A DNA stretch of 64,000 bases from Enterobacteriaceae endosymbiont of Donacia cinerea. GTDB lineage: Bacteria; Pseudomonadota; Gammaproteobacteria; Enterobacterales; Enterobacteriaceae. Shown piece by piece: positions 61,670 to 64,000 of this stretch. Under the pieces are notes generated by a model. That model had not been told where the DNA came from. It ran no database searches and worked only from the letters and a program-made list of their open reading frames with translations. Within the stretch, counting starts at the first letter, position 1. Each line of letters starts with the position of its first letter. A program made the translations under genes and the position numbers. The DNA lies in contig NZ_CP046204.1 of NCBI RefSeq assembly GCF_012569925.1, positions 354,817 to 418,816 on the forward strand. The letters are read 5' to 3'.

Positions 61670-62446
61670 ATGTGGATTAGTATTATCAGTTTATTTCCTG
61701 AAATGTTTAAGAAAGTTATTAAATATGGATTAATTAATAAAAGTATAAAAAAAAAATTATTAAATATTAGTTTTTGGAATCCTAGAAAGTTTATTAAAAA
61801 TAAATTTAATAAAATAGATTCTCCTATATATGGAGGAGGAGGCGGTGTTATATTAAAAGCAGAACCATTAATAAAATCTATTTATAAAGCAAAATTAGAA
61901 ATGAAAAGTAATGTTAAAATAATTTATTTATCTCCACAAGGTAAAAAAATTAATATTTCTTATACTAAAAAATTATTATCATATAAAAAAATGATATTTC
62001 TTTGTGGTAGATATAAAGGTATTGACGAACGAATTATTACTAATTTTGTAGATGAAGAAGTATCAATTGGTGATTATATTCTTAGTGGGGGAGAATTACC
62101 TGCTATGATATTAATAGATATATTAGTTAGACAAATTCCTGGTGTATTAAATACAATGTCATCAAATAATACTGATTCTTTTTTTAATAATGGATTGTTA
62201 GGATGTCCTAATTATACTCGTCCTAAAATATTAAAGAATTTAAAAGAAAATAGTGTTCCTTCTATATTATTATCAGGAAATCATAAAAAAATAAAAAAAT
62301 GGAGATTACAGCAGTCATTAGGAATGACTTGGTTAAAAAGATCAGATTTATTAAAAAAAAAAAAATTAACAAAAGAAGAAAAAATTTTATTAAATAAATT
62401 TAAAAATTCTTTTTTAAAGAAGAATAATATTACGGAGTATAATTAA
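61670..62446 (+). CDS. trmD: tRNA (guanine-37-N1)-methyltransferase
   Basis: Methylates G37 of several tRNAs using SAM, preventing frameshifting. 258 residues (E. coli 255). The SPOUT trefoil-knot motifs are intact: IYLSPQGKKI, LCGRYKGIDERI, and EEVSIGDYILSGGELPAMILID. Starts MWISIISLFPEMF. Directly abuts rplS. Confidence 0.97.
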   Translation: MWISIISLFPEMFKKVIKYGLINKSIKKKLLNISFWNPRKFIKNKFNKIDSPIYGGGGGVILKAEPLIKSIYKAKLEMKSNVKIIYLSPQGKKINISYTKKLLSYKKMIFLCGRYKGIDERIITNFVDEEVSIGDYILSGGELPAMILIDILVRQIPGVLNTMSSNNTDSFFNNGLLGCPNYTRPKILKNLKENSVPSILLSGNHKKIKKWRLQQSLGMTWLKRSDLLKKKKLTKEEKILLNKFKNSFLKKNNITEYN

Positions 62447-62803
62447 ATGAATGATATTATTAAATATTTAGAAAAAAAACAAATGAAAAATTATCAAAAA
62501 TTTACTTCATTTAGATCTGGAGATACATTAAACATAAAAATTTGGGTAGTTGAAGGATCAAAAAAAAGACTTCAAAATTTTGAAGGTATTGTTATTTCAA
62601 TAACAAAAAAAAATAGTTTTAATTGTTCTTTTACAATTAGAAAATTATCCAATGGTATTGGAATTGAGCGTACTTTTCCTTTATATTCTAAAATAATTCA
62701 TTCAATTATAGTTAAAAAAAAAGGTCATGTAAGAAAAGCAAAGTTATATTATTTACGTAAATTAACTGGCAAGGCAGCTCGAATTAAAGAAAGATTAATT
62801 TAG
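62447..62803 (+). CDS. rplS: 50S ribosomal protein L19
   Basis: 118 residues (E. coli 115). Family segments [45 protein letters not shown] and [21 protein letters not shown]. Begins on the base after the trmD stop. Ends 24 bp before a hairpin-T-tract. Confidence 0.97.
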   Translation: MNDIIKYLEKKQMKNYQKFTSFRSGDTLNIKIWVVEGSKKRLQNFEGIVISITKKNSFNCSFTIRKLSNGIGIERTFPLYSKIIHSIIVKKKGHVRKAKLYYLRKLTGKAARIKERLI

Positions 62804-62826
62804 ATTAAAAAATAATTTAAATAAAT

Positions 62827-62859
62827 ATTCATTTTAAAGAATGAATTATTTTTTTTTTT
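62827..62859 (+). terminator. Intrinsic terminator of the ffh-rplS operon
   Basis: Perfect 7-bp stem ATTCATT (62827-62833) / AATGAAT (62840-62846) with a 6-base loop, followed by TA and a run of 11 T. It overlaps the last codons and TGA stop of the convergent recD gene, so one sequence serves as coding and terminator. Confidence 0.65.
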
Positions 62860-64000
62860 ATATTAGAATATCTTTGAATTTTAATTTTTATTGCTTTATA
62901 AAAAATTGATTCATTACTATAAATATTTATTTTTTTTTTAGCTCTCGTGATGGCAGTATAAATTAGTTCTCTAGTTAATATAGGATATAATTTATTTGGT
63001 AAAACTAAGGAAATATTATTAAATTCTGATCCCTGAGATTTATGTGTAGTTATTGCATAAGCTATATCATATTCTGGTAAGTTTTCAATAGATATAATTT
63101 GATATTTTCCATTAGCTAATAAAAATTTAATTTTTAATTTTTTATTAATTTCATCAAAAAAAGTAATTCCAATATCTCCATTAAATAAATTTAAAAAATG
63201 GTTATTTTGAGTAATAATGATAGGTTTACCAATATACCAATGATTATTTTTTTCAATATCATAAATTAAATTTTTTTTACTAAATAATTCTTTTTCTATA
63301 ATATTATTAATTTTTTTTGTACCAAATAAACCATTTTTAATAGCACATATAATTTGAAAATTATTAAAATAATGTAAAATATTTTTGTGATTATTATTTT
63401 GTTTTTTTAAAAAAATAAAATATTTTTCATACTCATTAATAAATGAGTCAATCATGGATATATATTTCTTTTTATTAAGAATATTAATAAAATGAATATC
63501 AAAATTTTTTTTTAAGAATAATTTTTTAATTTTTTTTATATTTCCTTTTTTAATCATTATAGCTAATTTATTAATACCAGAATTTATTGAATATCTATAA
63601 TTATGTTTTAATTCAGTAATAAAATTACGAAAAAAAAATTTAGGAGTATTATAATTTTCTTTTAATTTATTATTATTAATAATATTTAACCATAAAAAAT
63701 ATTGTTTTGTAAAAAAAAATTTTTTAAAATAACATAAATCTTTTAACATACTTCCATATTCTATTGAAGGTAATTGATATTCATCTCCTAATAATATTAA
63801 ATTAGTTTTTTTAGGTAAAACGGTTAAAATAATAGACATTAAATTAAAATCAATCATTGATGCCTCATCTATTATTAATAAATCTAAATCTAATAAATTT
63901 TTATTATTATATGAACTTTGTTTAGTATAAATTTTCATTTTTAATAAATTATGTATGGTAGTTGCTTTTTTAGGAATACTTTTTTTTTCCTCTTCATTTA
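62829..64000 (-). CDS. recD: Exodeoxyribonuclease V alpha subunit RecD (5' part outside the window)
   Basis: 5'-3' helicase subunit of RecBCD. The frame stays open to the window edge; the ATG at 63938 is internal, because upstream codons still match the family (IPKKATTIHNLL against E. coli IPEDASTLHRLL). At least 390 residues are seen. Walker B IIDEASMID, the NYRYSINSGINKLA segment, LFNGDIGIT, and the motif V/VI region AYAITTHKSQGSEF and LTRELIYTAITRAKKKI are intact, in contrast to PriA. Ends in TGA inside the rplS terminator. The Walker A region lies beyond 64000. Confidence 0.93.
   Translation of the reverse strand, partial: NEEEKKSIPKKATTIHNLLKMKIYTKQSSYNNKNLLDLDLLIIDEASMIDFNLMSIILTVLPKKTNLILLGDEYQLPSIEYGSMLKDLCYFKKFFFTKQYFLWLNIINNNKLKENYNTPKFFFRNFITELKHNYRYSINSGINKLAIMIKKGNIKKIKKLFLKKNFDIHFINILNKKKYISMIDSFINEYEKYFIFLKKQNNNHKNILHYFNNFQIICAIKNGLFGTKKINNIIEKELFSKKNLIYDIEKNNHWYIGKPIIITQNNHFLNLFNGDIGITFFDEINKKLKIKFLLANGKYQIISIENLPEYDIAYAITTHKSQGSEFNNISLVLPNKLYPILTRELIYTAITRAKKKINIYSNESIFYKAIKIKIQRYSNIKKKIIHSLK

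Noticed and set aside
62829..63938. recD starting at the ATG at 63938
   Set aside because: Codons upstream of it still match RecD and the frame runs off the window, so this ATG is internal.

Overview
This window is a gene-dense, extremely AT-rich chromosome segment, probably from a gammaproteobacterial (Enterobacterales-like) obligate insect endosymbiont. Several pieces of evidence point this way. Every recognisable protein is closest to its E. coli counterpart. E. coli gene neighbourhoods survive: murI-rrs, sufABCDSE-pykF, nuoA-N, aroF-tyrA/bamD/rluD, dsbA-polA-engB-typA, smpB-ssrA/grpE, rpmBG, rpmE/priA, ffh-rpsP-rimM-trmD-rplS. There are no insertion sequences, phages or CRISPR arrays, regulators are absent, and several genes are eroding. 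Retained threonine and aromatic-amino-acid genes suggest a nutritional symbiont of a sap feeder. That lifestyle, and the genus, are inferences; I cannot name the species.

Layout. 1-2.6 kb: 16S rRNA (minus strand) with promoter and boxA leader, then murI. 2.7-10.9 kb: iscS, pykF and the complete suf iron-sulfur operon. 11.1-15.7 kb: murJ, ribA, sbcB, tRNA-Ser(GGA) and a DedA protein. 15.7-35.3 kb: one uninterrupted minus-strand array, thrABC followed directly by all 13 nuo genes of respiratory complex I. 35.6-43.8 kb: parC, aroF, tyrA, bamD, rluD, dsbA and a polA reduced to its 5' nuclease. 43.8-53.1 kb: engB, typA, tmRNA, smpB, grpE, rpmB, rpmG, rpmE, priA and mnmG. 53.5-64 kb: nrdAB, an ArcD-like antiporter, ybgI, the ffh-rpsP-rimM-trmD-rplS operon, and recD running off the window.

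How the genes work together. Suf and IscS supply iron-sulfur clusters and sulfur; complex I is a major consumer of those clusters. Thr and aromatic enzymes make nutrients, and their allosteric sites look eroded (AroF has Leu where feedback-resistant E. coli mutants do; both ThrA ACT domains have lost their glycine loops). An ArcD-type exchanger is the only obvious small-molecule transporter.

I see no wholly new system such as a novel defence or mobile module. The most interesting signals are molecular erosions: a full-length PriA with no helicase motifs; a TyrA with a dead dehydrogenase half but an intact chorismate mutase; and three essential or near-essential genes (rluD, engB, smpB) each off by the same one-base deficit at an A/T homopolymer. 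The last pattern suggests rescue by transcriptional or ribosomal slippage, or else sequence error.
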